Shown piece after piece: positions 23,188 through 36,180 of a stretch of DNA of 64,000 nt. Source of the DNA: Epiperipatus broadwayi (taxonomy: Eukaryota; Onychophora; Udeonychophora; Euonychophora; Peripatidae); the NCBI GenBank assembly GCA_028023455.1, contig JAQFVV010000022.1:6837100-6901099 (forward strand), in the 5' to 3' direction. Positions within the stretch are counted from its first letter, which is position 1; each line of letters begins with the position of its first letter. The notes below the pieces were generated by a model. That model saw only the letters and a list, made by a program, of their open reading frames with translations. It made no database searches and was not told the origin of the DNA. A program made the position numbers and the translations under genes.

Positions 23188-25245
23188 GTCAAAAAAATAG
23201 AGCTACAACATATTTTTCTCTTACACTTTTCATCCCAAATGTTTCATATTTTATACCTTTAGTAATAACATTTCCTTTAAGTATCTTAATGAAACAGCTG
23301 TTTAATAATAATATCCTAACTATTTTTAAATACTGCCACAAATTATTTTGATTAAATATATAAAAATAATATATATAAATTACTTCTTTGTTCATGTCAC
23401 TGTCATGGTTATGAAGTTGACCAATTCAATAAAATCCTTGAAAGTACTTTTATTATAGTGAAAAGCAGTAAGATATGGCATGACATTTTAATGTAGTTTT
23501 TTCCTTTTACTTTTATAAATTGGAAACATGCTTAAGTTCGGTTGGCAAAAAACCTCACGGTTCAATACACTTCTAAAAATATCCAATAGTATTGAAGATA
23601 ACATTTCACTACCATATTTTAAAACTTCCACAAATATATCTAGTTTTTATAGTTACAATCAAGTTGAATCTTTCTTTTAAATGAATTAATAGAATGGATA
23701 TATTATATATAATCATCTGAATTCTTAGACAATACCCACCTCCTCCATGTCCATGATTTCTATACCAACTATTTCATTATCCACAGCTCAAAAAAATATT
23801 ACATAAATATAACAAAAAATAGAATTTTTTTTAAAATGATTTTTTATTTTTTAATCTTTTAGTTCACAGTCAGAAAAATCAATAAAAAAATTTCTTTTAG
23901 TAAACCTGAGAACATACATATATCCACAACATATTCTTTAAAAAAATTTCATATTTGATTAACATGAAAATTTTATTGCTAAACGCTATCAAAACAATAA
24001 ATGAGTAGCAACTGCTTTAAAAAAAAAACCTTTGCATTTATTATTAATATGTAAAAAATAAGCCCCCCCCCCCTTTTTTTTTAATGCTACTAAAATTTTA
24101 TCATTGGAGCATATTAATCTAGATTTGTCAACAATCTTTTACATTTTAATTCCTATTTATAATATAATCCATAGGACAATGATTAAGCATGGAACATCCC
24201 CATTTTTTACATAGTCAATCCATATGATATGCAAAAATTTAATAACAATAAACAATTTAAATTCTCATATTCAATAATATTATTTCCAATAATTTTGTGT
24301 CATAGTTTACTATACCTACTAACACATACATTTAAGTCTACAAGGAAAAAAGATCTTTGTCAGTATTGGTGCAATACAAAATAAAAACTTTCTTTTTCTA
24401 AACTTTCTGAATTTTAAATTTTGAAGCATATCAACTGCATTTCATTTATATATCTAGAAATTCCAAAATAAAAAGATACTAAGTTAATCATTAAATACAA
24501 GGCAGTCTTGGTTCCTTTGAAAGACAAGAATTTTCAAAGAACAGCAATCTATATTCACATCTGATAAAAATCATATGAAGCAAAATTCACACATTTCATG
24601 TTCTATTTAGAAAAATTTATCATTATTGCTTATACTACCTCCCACTCTGCCATCAATGATGCATAACATTAAGCAACCCATTATACACAGTAATCTAACT
24701 AGATTTTGCTACTCAAGCCCTTTTTAGATCCCCTTTAAATAGATCATTCCACATAGGTGAAGAACAGATGAACAAGCCAAACCAATATCTCAATCACAAT
24801 TCCAAGTAATTCAAGTTTATAACTGAATTGTGTCAGCCTGAACATTTTATGCTTATTATTGTTTTCAGAATATCAATATTTTCCATAACTTACATATATT
24901 TGCATACAAATAGATATATTACAAAGAAATCAAGTCGTATGTTACATGACCTAATCTAACAAGCTTATTCTGCAAAGCTTGTTAAGAGCTTATTTGCTAG
25001 CTGTATATGTAAAATATATGTATGTGAAATCAGAAATGTTGCTCATGAAATTAACGGATATATATGTGATTGCACCAAGATACAGTGTCATTATTACACT
25101 CAGTATAGAGATTAATAATGAGAAGCTTGTGATAAGTAGAGTTTATAACAAGATAAAATAAAGAGAAGAGAAAGGGGAAATAGGAAAGTTTGTTTCTACC
25201 AGAAATGTATACAGACTTTGATAATTCATTGTGATAGATATACTA
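23188..25245. other. AT-rich non-coding stretch
   Basis: A poly-C/poly-T tract lies near 24,063-24,082. No gene, RNA or repeat end was recognised. Confidence 0.35.
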
Positions 25246-25249
25246 TAAT

Positions 25250-25340
25250 TCTATCAAACTTGTACTATTCAACTTAATATGAAAAGGTAAAATAAAACTA
25301 ATAAGAAAATCTTAACTTGAACAGTACAAGTTTGGTAGAT
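25250..25340. repeat. Imperfect hairpin with ~26-bp arms
   Basis: The segment around 25,250-25,275 ('tctatcaaacttgtactatt') is the near reverse complement of that around 25,313-25,340 ('gaacagtacaagtttggtag'), with about 23 of 26 positions matching and a ~40-bp loop. 'agatatactataatt' occurs in both flanks, as direct repeats. A small foldback element is possible. Confidence 0.5.
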
Positions 25341-25344
25341 TTAC

Positions 25345-28300
25345 ATAATTATATGGAAAGTATATATACTATTGAGAGATATACTATAATTAATTATTGT
25401 GTCTTACAGCACGTCACAAAAAGATTTAAAACCCAAAGCTACATCAGAAGTAATAATTTCTTATATCTGTTAAATTGCCTTATAAAAACAGTCATCTGTT
25501 AGGATGGGCATGAAAAGAAATGTTTTACACTATTTATTCTATTTTTGGAAACAGTATAGCATACTCAAATATGTATGTTGCTCCAAAAACTTAAAAATGT
25601 GACACAGTAGTCAAAGCTATAACATGTTAGTATTATGTTTTTATTTTTAACACTCATGTACAAATCCAGATTAATATTAGATGTTTTCTTTGCAGCTTTG
25701 ACTATCTAAATGCCTGTTATAGAAAGCTTACAAAAACAGCAACAAAGGTTTAATGAAAAAAAGTCTTACTAAACAAAACCAATAAAAAAAATATATTCTC
25801 AAATCAGCAGTCAAATATAATATTTGAAATAACTGATTCATAATTATACAATATAGTGTTATCAATTCAGACTGCTCATTATTGATACTTCAAAGATTCA
25901 GTAACACTAAACCAAACATTAAATATAGAATTTGCTGTATGTCATTTAAAATATTTATACAGTTTAACCGCGTAATTAACCTATGAAAAATATTACCACA
26001 GAGAAAGCAATGAGATCAAGGACAATTAAAAAAAAATTAAATTCATGTTTGTTTTACAGTAATGTTTCTCAACTGTTTAACATAAGAGACCATAAAAGTA
26101 AAAGAATTTTTCATGGTTCAGCAATATAAAATTACATATAAATTTTATAATATGTCTTACACAACTTAGTAATCACGTAAAAAATAAATAACTGTATCTA
26201 AAATTTAATGAGTTCTGTTTAACAACCCAATATTTGATTGCAAATTAATTAAAACTTAGTTAAAAAATGGATTCATGATTAAACATTTTCTTTTTCTTTT
26301 CAAAATTGGCCGTGAGACAAAAAAAAAATGTATATATATTTTTTTAATTTTAAAATATTAAATGAATTATATTCATATAATGATTTTTTTTTAAAGGATC
26401 TTTTTAGTTTGTAAACATGAAAATCTTAAAAAATATCAAATATCCATTCCATTTCCAGTTATTTGAAAATGAATTTTAAAAAGATATCTTTCATTTTGCT
26501 AAAGTGAAAAAATAAATTAATAATTTTTATTAGTCATTCATTAGACTAGTAGTTTTAGATATGAAGGTAAATTGCTAATAGATAAAAAGACCAACATTTA
26601 ATTATTTTTCAAATTAAGAGGAGGATAAGTAAATACAAACATTTCATAACTTTTTTAAATGTGCTTATCATGTCATATCTTTATTTATATACAAAGTATA
26701 GCTTAATATTAACATTCATTTTTTGCTTAAATGTATTTTAAATCAATATTTAAAAGTAAATGTTGCTTCCTGACTAAAGTTATAAAAAATAAATTTCTTT
26801 GTGGATTGATAAAAAGAGAAATACTGTACTGCTTTAGAATAATATTTTAAAAACAAAATAAAAATTACAATAGAAAATAATCAGTAAATAAAGTTTATAA
26901 CATAAAAAAACTAACTGTTCTTGGAAATATTAACAAACAGAATCTGACTTGTGAAGTGTTAAAGATATTAATCAACTTTTATTAAGACCCCCCCCCCCAA
27001 TATTAATTTAATTTTTCAATATTGTTTAACTTTTATTTTATGCACTACATTATATACTATAGTCTCTCTATCTGTAACATTTAGTTCCAATTCTTGGTAA
27101 GGATACTAAATTCAAGGATAGTAGCAATACACATTTTTAACACACATTGCTATATATTTGTGTACAAAATACATCCATATATATAAGACTATAATTTTTT
27201 TAAATATATATATGAAGACATCAACAAAAATAATTGACAAAAAATAAATAAACTATAGTTAATCATTTTAAAAGTAATAAAGTTAATACTATATCTTTTT
27301 TAAATATATATATATATTTTTCCCCAAAAAATATTTTAAAATGCCCATTAATGATAACCATGCTAACAGTTTACATATGTTAACACTGTCAATTGATTTG
27401 TAATTTATATTATTCTTCACAACATATCATTTATATAATAAACAAATAGTAGTACATGTTTTTTCTAAATTCAAATTTGGACAATGAACCCAAAAATGTA
27501 CAACAAATGCTTTTGGCTAAGACAGCACATGCACAAACAAGAGGTTCCTTAGCTGTCATATCTTGGTTATAGTATTCATTTGTCACATTTTATAAGCCTT
27601 TGTTAACAATTTAAGTTGACTAATTCAAATTATGAGCTTTACTTCTCAAAGAATCAGATAATTATTTTTTATGTTTGTGGAGCTATACTATATACGAAAT
27701 ATATAGTACAGTATTACTAACATAATTCAATTAATTTAAATTATTTTATTAGCTTTACTTTTCAAAGACTATAAAATTAATTCCTCTTAATATTTGAGAT
27801 ATTTTACCATATTAAATTTACATTCTTAATGATATATTATACAAAATGTGTTTTAAATTAATAATTCATAATAAAAAGTGAAAATTATTTGCTTATTATC
27901 TGTTCTGTACTTCTGAGAAATACTGCGCATATTTTTATATTATTTTTCTATATATATATAAATCAGAAAAATATTTAGAAAACTATGTACAATAATTAAA
28001 GTGAGCATTAAGAAAAAAGTTCCAAAAAAGTGGAAAAATTGCCAGAATGCTTATAACAAATAGCTAAAATAGTGAAAATAAATTTTACCATAAATACCAT
28101 TGACTGACATAGCACACATATGTAAAAACTAAATCTTTCCAAAACATCAGATAATTCTGTTACATTGCAGATTGTCATACTTGGAAGATGACTGCAAATT
28201 TGTAAAAAAAATTCTAAACAGAAATTTTTATTATAATAAAGTTTAATTAAGTTTATTGTTTAAGATTTAGTTTTTACTAAAACCTGAAGTAAAATATTTC

Positions 28301-29450
28301 ACTTACATATTTATTTATCACTTTCAGTCAGTAATTGCAAATTTGAATAAAAATATTGGCTATTAATTGTAATTAAAGCTGAAATCTTTCTTTTTTTTTA
28401 AGATTTAGTTTTTATTAAAATTGAATGCGATCACTTTTTTTTAAAAAAAATATTGAACTGTAATTTTTATTATAATAAAATTTAAGCTGCTTTTTTTATT
28501 AGTATTTATTTTTTACTAAAATTGAATTTTCAAATTTACATACCCAGTTTAATAATTAATTAAATATTGATATATATTTTTGATTTTGTATTATATTTTA
28601 CTTATTTAATTGGTTGTATTGGGTAGTATTTTTTTCCTGAGAGAGTGATAAGGATTAGTAAGTGCATATTGAATGAACAAGTTATTTAACCAAATCTGCT
28701 TCTGGAATTAATTACATTCATTGCTTGGGACTTCACTATATTTATTTTAAAAACTTAAATTTTAGTTACATTTAATATTAATAATTACTAAAAAATGATT
28801 GTGGTAAATTTTACTGGAAAAACACGTTTAGTACATCTCACATTTTTTAAAGCAATTTGCTAAAATAATTCAATAACTTTTTTAAAAATATCAGTTATAT
28901 TTAGAATCTATCAATAATTTAATATTTATCACATATATAATTAATTAATAATTTATTTTACATTTTTTAAAAGTTGTAAAGTACAGAAATTCATTATAAT
29001 ATCAATATAAAAAGATCATATTTTCAAAACATTTATTTGAAAATACTTTAAAATGTTTCTTACTTTCTAATTTGATTTTAAAATATGTATACATAAATAT
29101 AATAAAAAATTAGGATTTCGTTGTTAGATTTTTAATTAATTTAGTTAAATCACTTACAACTCGAGATAAAATAGTATCTTGAGATATAAGTTTTTCTTAA
29201 AAGATTTTGTTTTGTGTTTCTCGGAAAAATGTGGGTTGGGGGGGGGAGAGATTTGCAATTAACTTTATTGTTGAAACTTGAGATACAAAATGTATTTATA
29301 ATTAAAAATATTACTAGAGTCTATCTATTGCGCTAATTGATTAAGAACTTTTTTTTTAATTAAAAATACTGCAAGAATAAAAGAACAGAAATTGTAAGTG
29401 ACAAAATGTAGCTAAAAATAAACTGCCATATGTGAATCCTGTACGCAAAA
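25345..29450. other. AT-rich non-coding stretch with local duplications
   Basis: No gene was recognised. Short related segments recur, e.g. 'tttttattataataaa.ttaa' at about 28,220 and 28,463, 'agatttagtttttactaaaa' near 28,265, 28,400 and 28,505, and 'agctttacttctcaaag' near 27,636 and 27,751. Poly-C runs occur at about 26,990. Confidence 0.35.
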
Positions 29451-29454
29451 AAAA

Positions 29455-29650
29455 AAACAAATTTTGAAGTTTTCTTTTGATCGGAAATTCAGAACTTTTT
29501 CTTTAAGTGCTTTTATCCAGTGCCATGAAAATGTTCTCCAGCTAGAGGACACCAAGGACTTCCCTCCCAGGAAAAAAACATCTCCCAGCCACACCTGGAG
29601 CCACCTGAGTGATTTCCAACTATGGAGTGGATAAAGCCAGCTAGCTAGCT
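29455..29650. other. GC-richer island, unidentified
   Basis: This ~200-bp stretch stands out in base composition. A plus-strand frame is open across it (includes FIQCHENVLQLEDTKDFPPR) and a minus-strand frame is open at 29,412-29,594. Neither is recognised. It may be an exon, part of a UTR or a piece of an uncatalogued repeat. Confidence 0.2.
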
Positions 29651-30039
29651 GAGGATATCTTTTAGAAACTAAGAACTAAAAACAATTCACACCAGCAGTT
29701 ATGGACTAAGATTGCACATGAACAGTGCCCTCTTGGTGAACATTTAAACAGCTGATTAACCAGAGTAAATATAAACTGTTTAAGTGAACTTTTATTCTAA
29801 TTACCATAATAGCAACCTAGATTCCGTTAACTTGGTTGGTTATACATTAAAAGTATCAACAATAGAGTGTGAAATTTTTAATAGGAATTTGTCATGTTAT
29901 TTTGACTGAATTAAAAAGAAGGGTATAATGTTATATATATAGTTTCATTTATTTGATTACATATATTTTTCATTCATTTTATTACATTCAAATGTTTATA
30001 TAGATAATGTAACAGTATATGTTACAATTGGCCTCCCAA

Positions 30040-30250
30040 CGTGAGCCGATGTTTAATAAACCATGAGTACCCTGAGAATTTTAAAAATAAATCATGCAAG
30101 TAACATTTTTCTTTAAAAATGAATATATATATTTTTGTATTAGTGATGTTATAGTCCGATGTTTAATAAACCACATGTACCTTGAAAATTAAGCCAGTAA
30201 TATTTTTTCTGAAATGTGTATATATTTTTTGTATTAACACAAAGTTATAG
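30040..30250 (+). repeat. ~108-bp tandem duplication
   Basis: 'ccgatgtttaataaacca', then 'gtacc.tga.aatt', is present at about 30,047 and 30,155. Both copies continue into 'agtaa.atttttct', 'tgtatta' and 'gttatagt'. Confidence 0.65.
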
Positions 30251-30969
30251 TTTGAATTTTGTGTAAAAAGTACTGCCAGTAAGAAAATTGTGCATATGTA
30301 GAGATAAATGCGAGGAATAAAATGTAATAGCTAATATAATTTTTTTTTTTTTTTTTTAAAAAAAAAGTCTTATTTAAAATCCAACCATTTAACGTGCCTA
30401 AGTAATACTTAAAAGTAGAAGAAAAGAAACTTGGAAGGGAGTGGGCAGAAATTTAGCTGGTAATAAGGAATCAACAGTCAACAATTTTTTTTTTATCATT
30501 ATATTCGTTTTTGTAATTACTAACCAAAGTTTTGTCCTTTTGAAATTTTCATATATAATAATTTGTGTAATGTAATTACTAACACTAAGTAAATTCCCTT
30601 TTTTTTTTTTTATGTTTTTGTTTTTTGAGGAAGTTTACTGATATGTAACAGTATATGCCGTTACATTAATTTAAAATTAGAATAAAAACTTTTTTATTCT
30701 AATTCATAAATAAAAACTAAAAGCTAAAAAATTAAAAGTTGTTTAACGTATATAATATATCGCACAGATGCAAAACTTTAAAAGTATTTTTTTTTAAATA
30801 AAAAAAAAGTATTTAAACGTACATTTTTTATAAAAAAATACAAGATCTAAAGATAAAATATTTTTGTAAATGGAAATGATCATTTTATAAATTAAATGAA
30901 AAGCAAACTAGCCTTTGGGGCTCTTATATAAAAAAGTCAGATGAAAGATATAGATAAGAGAACAAAAAA

Positions 30970-31230
30970 AAATTAGATGTCCAATAGAAGCAGCAATGAA
31001 GGCTCAGACCATAACGAAAATTTGGAACAGGAAACCATTGTTCAGTGAATCTGGACGATTGGTATAAAAGGAAAAATACTGAAATTAAGAACAGTTCCAG
31101 CTTGATTTTTTTTGAGGGGCATGATAAGATGCACTTGTCACCCTCTCTCACTTATTTAAAAAATGAAATGACTGTAATACCAGGATTGAACCAGCTAAGG
31201 CCACCTTCAGATAGACCGGTCTTCAAATAA
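30970..31230 (+). other. Possible coding relict or exon pair, unidentified
   Basis: From an ATG at about 30,976 a frame reads MSNRSSNEGSDHNENLEQET to a stop at about 31,048. An overlapping frame then runs to 31,230 (LDDWYKRKNTEIKNSSS … LNQLRPPSDRPVFK). The composition is protein-like and less AT-biased than the flanks. A single frame change near 31,045 would join the two. I do not recognise it. It could be a decayed gene, an exon or an unknown repeat. Confidence 0.2.
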
Positions 31231-31489
31231 AGACTTTGTGGGAATTGGCACCAGGAACTGGGATTCTTCTACTGTAAGACATGAACTGTAAAATTTAAAA
31301 GTAATTAAGAACTTTTGTTAAGATTTGACAAGCTTTTAATAATCAGCTAACCTAAATTTTAAAATGAACTTTTATCTGACTTTTAAGTTTCCAAATTAAT
31401 TATTAATGTTTAATTTTTATACATTTGAGTTTGCTAAAAATCATTTCCATTTTTTTTTATTAATATTTATTGTATAAATTATTTAAATG

Positions 31490-32390
31490 CATTAAATTTA
31501 AGTTGGGTATAGATGCTTGCATGGATTTGTTATCGGTTAATTATGTTTTTATTTTCATATTTGATTAAAATATATAGATATTCGGTAAATTTGATATCTC
31601 ACGGTGAATATCTAAAAATGTATTTATTCGAGTGTCTTTTTAGTTATTGGTGTCAATGCGGCATCTTATGATGAATGCCATTGGGTTCTTGTAAATTTCC
31701 CTCTGCAATTACCTCAATGACTTTATATTTTAATCATTTATATTTATTTTGAAATGTTTTTAACCGTGTAATCTATGTAGCCGATCTATACTCATCATTA
31801 AAAAACAAACTTTTATAAAATTCATCTGTGCGAACTTATATAAATGTTAAATTTATGTCGGGCATGAATGACTATATGGATTTGTAAAGTTATATTAATT
31901 AATTAAGAGAGGGTTAATCTTAGGTTATTTGTCTCGTAGTTAGATTGGGTCAATGGATTGGATATATTGGTGTAATTACTAAATGTAGTATGAAGTCCGC
32001 TATGTGCAAGATCGCATTATACACCACACACACCCTTTTTGCCTATGGAAGGGGATAGTTAGATGGAAAACTCAGTCCCTTCCTATGGAGTTTTTTTTTT
32101 TGTTCTTCTTGCCAAACAGATGTAGCATTCCTGTACTGGACGAGAGTCAATGTCTTCTTTAACCATGCTGTTTCCTGACAGTATGGTATTTGTGCTGTCG
32201 TATTTCATGCTGCATTGAATACATTGATGTATCAGAAGGATTGACGTCGGTTTGACTGCGAACTTTTGGCCTAAGATTAAATAAGGAATAGAATATTTTC
32301 TTTTCAAATGCAATCTATGTAGTTTATTAATACTCGACACTCTTAAAAAAAATATTATTAAATTCATCTGTATGGATGGTTTAAAATTTA
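31490..32390 (+). repeat. Related segments repeated within 0.9 kb
   Basis: 'aaatttaagttgggtatagatg' followed by 'catggatttgt' near 31,494 resembles 'aaatttatgtcgggcatga' followed by 'tatggatttgt' near 31,848. 'aatctatgtag' with 'aaattcatctgt' near 31,770-31,830 recurs at 32,310-32,370. This suggests an old tandem or dispersed repeat. Confidence 0.4.
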
Positions 32391-32675
32391 AAATAATAAT
32401 TTAAATTTAAAAGTAAATATTAAAATCTAAAATAATAAATGTTATTCCTCAAATTCTAAATGATTATATATGTGCGTTAATAAATGTTGTTTGTGTGTAA
32501 TTACTGGCAGTGGCTTCTTTTATTTAATTTTTTTTTTTTATATTGAAGATATATTTTAAATAATTTATATTTTATAAATCTCTGCGTCTCATTGAGCTAG
32601 TGGCAGGCTGACAGTCTTAATAAATAAAAGTTGGATCTTTAACAGCGTGTATCTGCCTACTCTATAAATTTTCTA

Positions 32676-32869
32676 GGTTCAAGTAGTCTAGTGGTGCTCT
32701 GTAGCGCAGATATGGTAAGACTGGAACTTCCAATCTTCACAGACCGTTATAATAAGATACCCCAAAATGTTAATTTCTCGATCTTGAAAGACAAACAGGG
32801 GTTGGAGCATAAAAATCAGTTAGAATTTCACCCATATGAAAACTTATGTTGGAATCAGGAATTTGTAAA
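32676..32869 (+). CDS. Possible internal exon of an unidentified gene (weak)
   Basis: An open frame starts right after an acceptor-like 'aaattttctag' and runs to a donor-like GTAAAG at 32,870. It includes VVLCSADMVRLELPIFTDRY and NQLEFHPYENLCWNQEF. The stop follows only in the putative intron. The composition is more balanced than the surroundings. No family was recognised and no partner exon can be linked. It may be chance. Confidence 0.2.
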
Positions 32870-32874
32870 GTAAA

Positions 32875-33855
32875 AATTGCCAGTGTAAGCCAACAATTGA
32901 AATTTACAACATCCATTAATAAAAAGTATATAATTATTTAACATGAATGTAGAGGGTTTGAGTGATGCACAATACTGCACACTCTTATTAGTAAGTTGCC
33001 TGTTTCCATAATAAACTTGGGTCACTGTCATTCATAGGATTTGTGCAGCATATGTTTCCATCAGGAAAAAGGTATAAAATGTTACCATATTAAAATGATA
33101 ATGAATGGAATTAAAATTTACACTTGCATTTTGTCTTAAAATAGTTGGGAATACTATGAAGCGAGAATTAGGCATGTAATTAATAGTGAAAATGAATATA
33201 ATAAATATTTAAAGTCATATTTAAGTGCCTTTATTTTTTAATTTAATTATCAACATTAACAGATACTGTGTCCTCTAGTAAGAACATAAATTATAATTAG
33301 TAAAGTCTGCGTAAGATTGCACCTTAAAAATTATTATGTGACTATAATACGTAAATAAATTAACATTACAATCATTGATGAATCTTCTCGATCTAGAGCT
33401 AGACTATATGCCTAGTGTTGCCCTCATATTGGTTGCCATAATATGAGTAATCTTCGAAATTTTGTGGTCATAGTGATGATTTGTAGTGTCACAATACATA
33501 TATATATTAATTGAATATTTTAAAAAAACACAATTAAATGAAACCATGAATATTGAAATTGCAGATATAGAATCATGATTGATTAGAAAAATAGTTTTTT
33601 GCCCCACAAAACAGTTTTCATCTTAAAGGTATTCATACAATTACTTTATCTGCATATATTTTTTAAAAAACCCAAAAAGTAAAGGCAATTTCTTTTCAAA
33701 AAAAAAAACGGCTTTTAGTTATATATTTTTATCACAAATATGTCTAATATTTAAATTACATTATACAAAAATATAGTGATTTTTTTTTAGTAATTCATTA
33801 TAAGTTTTGTTGGTGAATTTCTACTATTGTTTCCTTATTTAGCATGACTATTTGA
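32875..33855. other. AT-rich non-coding stretch
   Basis: Nothing recognised on either strand. Confidence 0.35.
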
Positions 33856-33859
33856 ATTT

Positions 33860-33985
33860 TCTTAGCCGAGAGGTATCGCAGCCGCCATGCAAGCAAGTAG
33901 TTGGTTGCAGACGGTTGTGGGTTCGCGTCCCGGCAGATGCTATGACATATGGAAAACAACTGTCTTTACTTTTTTTTTTTTTTAG
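33860..33985 (+). repeat. tRNA-derived SINE
   Basis: An A-box-like 'tagccgagaggtatcgc' and a strong B box 'gtgggttcgcgtccc' lie ~55 bp apart, as in a type 2 polymerase III promoter. The GCCGAGAGG start and the spacing recall tRNA-Leu or tRNA-Ser. There is no complete acceptor stem, so it is not a functional tRNA. A run of T's at 33,969-33,984 could be the tail or a terminator. It is among the few CpG-containing spots in the region. Confidence 0.6.
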
Positions 33986-33989
33986 CCAT

Positions 33990-34590
33990 CAACCATGATT
34001 TTCATCTGGTAAATCATTAAATCTACTGTATGACTTTCTATATTCTAACATTAACTATAACTCATAAACTGCAAGTGTGATAAAGGGAAAAATAACTTTT
34101 TCTAAAATTTTCACATTAGAAAGGATTTTGGTTGTTTTTCTTCATTATATTGATAATTTTTACTTCAGATTTTTTTTGGTTTTATTTAAATTATTATTAT
34201 TATAATTTATGAATATGTAATGTTATTAAATCTTTTTTCCATATATATATTAAATTTATTATACTATTTCAAATGTATGAGACAGAAGACATGAAATCTT
34301 TTACATCCTTTTTAGTTCTAATGACATTATTTTGGATTTTTAACAATGTTTTCTAAACAAATAATATTACTTTTTATTTTTTAACACATTAAACTCTATT
34401 AAAGTGAGGAACACATAGATAAAAGTAGATTGTATAATGAGAGCATTCAATATGCTAAAATAAAGAAATAATAATCAGAAAATAATAAATACTTACAATA
34501 GCTATATAAATATCAAATTTTTATATACATAAAAAGCCTTTTTCAGTACTTGATTTGATGTCCTTTTCAAATGTTAATGATCTAATCTTT
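33990..34590. other. AT-rich non-coding stretch
   Basis: Nothing recognised. Confidence 0.35.
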
Positions 34591-34736
34591 TCCAATTTAA
34601 AGATTTTGCTAAAATAAAGACTACAAAAGAGATTATATCTCTATTGGCTTGGATTCAAAATTGCAGAATATCTTTAAATCTATATTATTAGCTTGGATAA
34701 TATAAAAAGTAATTATTAGATATATGGATATAATAC

Positions 34737-34805
34737 ACGATACTTCTCCCTGAAAATGCCTAATAGTCGGAAACTAGTCTGAGAATATGAGCATAACAGT
34801 ATCGT
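34737..34805 (+). ncRNA. Type I hammerhead ribozyme, family 2, one core change
   Basis: Outer stem I is ACGAUAC (34,737-34,743) with GUAUCGU (34,799-34,805), 7 of 7 pairs. Inner stem I is UUCUC with GAGAA. The core reads CUGAAAA (34,750-34,756; G8 replaced by A), then a weak stem II, GAAA (34,770-34,773) and CUAGUC with GUC as cleavage triplet. The two-helix stem I with internal loop is what a type I hammerhead requires. The G8 change predicts loss of activity. Confidence 0.65.
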
Positions 34806-35135
34806 TCTAATGTTCAATAATTAATCAAGCTAATACTACATTGCTCTGAAGTACAGAACCAACTGCTTCTAATGCAGATGTGGAAAATAGGTTGAATAGA
34901 TGCATAATGCTATCTTTGATATATATAATCCTTGCCAAAGATTGAATGCTATTTTTGGTTAATATAAAACTGAGATAATTAAAACTTACTGGTCTAAACT
35001 CAAACCTAGATAATTACACAAGCAATTTGCCTTGAGTTAAAAATCTTGGGGTGTTTTTTTTTTTTTAAACTAGAAATATAAGATTGGATAATATAAATGA
35101 GTAATGGTAGCTGCTCAACATGTACATGAAATATT

Positions 35136-35180
35136 GTTACTCACTGAAGATGATCAATATCCAGAAACTAGTCTGGGATG
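35136..35180 (+). ncRNA. Type I hammerhead ribozyme, family 2, intact core
   Basis: Core CUGAAGA at 35,144-35,150 (all CUGANGA bases kept), stem II UGAU-CAAU-AUCCA with one bulge, GAAA at 35,164-35,167, then CUAGUC (one C-G pair, GUC cleavage site at 35,173). Inner stem I is CUCA with UGGG (one G-U). The outer stem I is not clear here. Confidence 0.6.
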
Positions 35181-35274
35181 TAGCGTATAACCCTATTATT
35201 TACTATTTCACTGATTACTCAAGCTTACAGCAACTGACTGTGGAGTAAAGTAAATAGATTGAATTTCTGTTCAC

Positions 35275-36175
35275 AATACAAATTATTAAAAAAGATCAAT
35301 CTTAAAATTTTCTATCATTATTTATTCCATAATAATGTAGAATTAAAACTGAGAGGAATATCTAACAAAATCGTTCCCAATAAAAACAATATCCTTTTAT
35401 TTTCATGTTACTCAAATATACACATTATCAGGTTTTCCAATTAATCATATCATAGCAATCAATATACCACCTTCAAAGGGGTGAGGCTGGGGGGACTAGA
35501 ATTTTTTATTTATTTACAGAATTTGATCAATATGCCCCCATTATATCCAATATATAAACTTGGTCATTTTACACAATTAACCAATAAATCATTAATATTG
35601 TCAGACTTAATGTCATTATAGGCCTCTATAATGCATTAATATTACTATTCAAATAGACAATTTATAGTTTTTTTATTCACCTTTTACAATGAGTAAGGAT
35701 ATTAGTTGTCATATCATTATTAAGTAGACTTCCCCAAAGATTCACTCCATAATTTATTTTCTTTTTATTTGCATCATCTTTCCTTAAACTTTGCAATAAG
35801 CCTGGTATTATAGTTCCGTAATGTTAAAAAATCATCAGAAAAAAAATTAAGAAATATGATAAAGCTTGAAAATTTTTGTTATAGGAATAAAAGGTTTAAT
35901 AATTTTGAAAATAATGCTTATTTTTAAAGAAGACAATTTGCTTTTGATTAAATTATCATTATGATTTTATTAAGAATATTATATTTAATAAAAAAAATTT
36001 ACTAACCTGATATTAAAAATATTAACATTAATAAAAAAAAATTTATTTCCTTACCTTTTAAGTTTTCAATTTATAAATTGATTAATAATAATATTTATTT
36101 ATTGAGAGGTATAAAAATTTCTTAGAAGAAAGATCTTGATTTAAATTTTTTATTAAATAATTCAAGATAATCTTC
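35275..36175. other. AT-rich stretch, possibly decayed element interior
   Basis: A 61-codon frame at 35,259-35,444 is unrecognised. If the family 2 units and the GIY-YIG relict belong to one Penelope-like element, an RT would be expected here, but I cannot see RT motifs. Confidence 0.3.
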
Positions 36176-36180
36176 ATTGA

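Larger units (their letters stand above)
34600..35270 (+). mobile_element. Tandem hammerhead element, family 2 (~394-bp unit)
   Basis: Two direct units, offset by 394 bp at the ribozyme cores (34,750 and 35,144). They share flanks on both sides: 'ttggataatataaa.agtaat' upstream, and 'ttaatcaagctaatac' / 'ttactcaagcttacag' with 'ataggttgaat' / 'atagattgaat' downstream. Each unit carries a plus-strand hammerhead with the core GAAACUAGUC. Non-coding. Tandem non-coding units with a hammerhead are the hallmark of retrozymes; Penelope-like elements also carry such ribozymes in their terminal repeats, and a GIY-YIG remnant lies ~1 kb downstream. Either origin is possible. Confidence 0.65.

Noticed and set aside
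33860-33940. Functional tRNA gene
   Set aside because: A and B boxes are present but I cannot form a complete acceptor stem and cloverleaf. A SINE is more likely.
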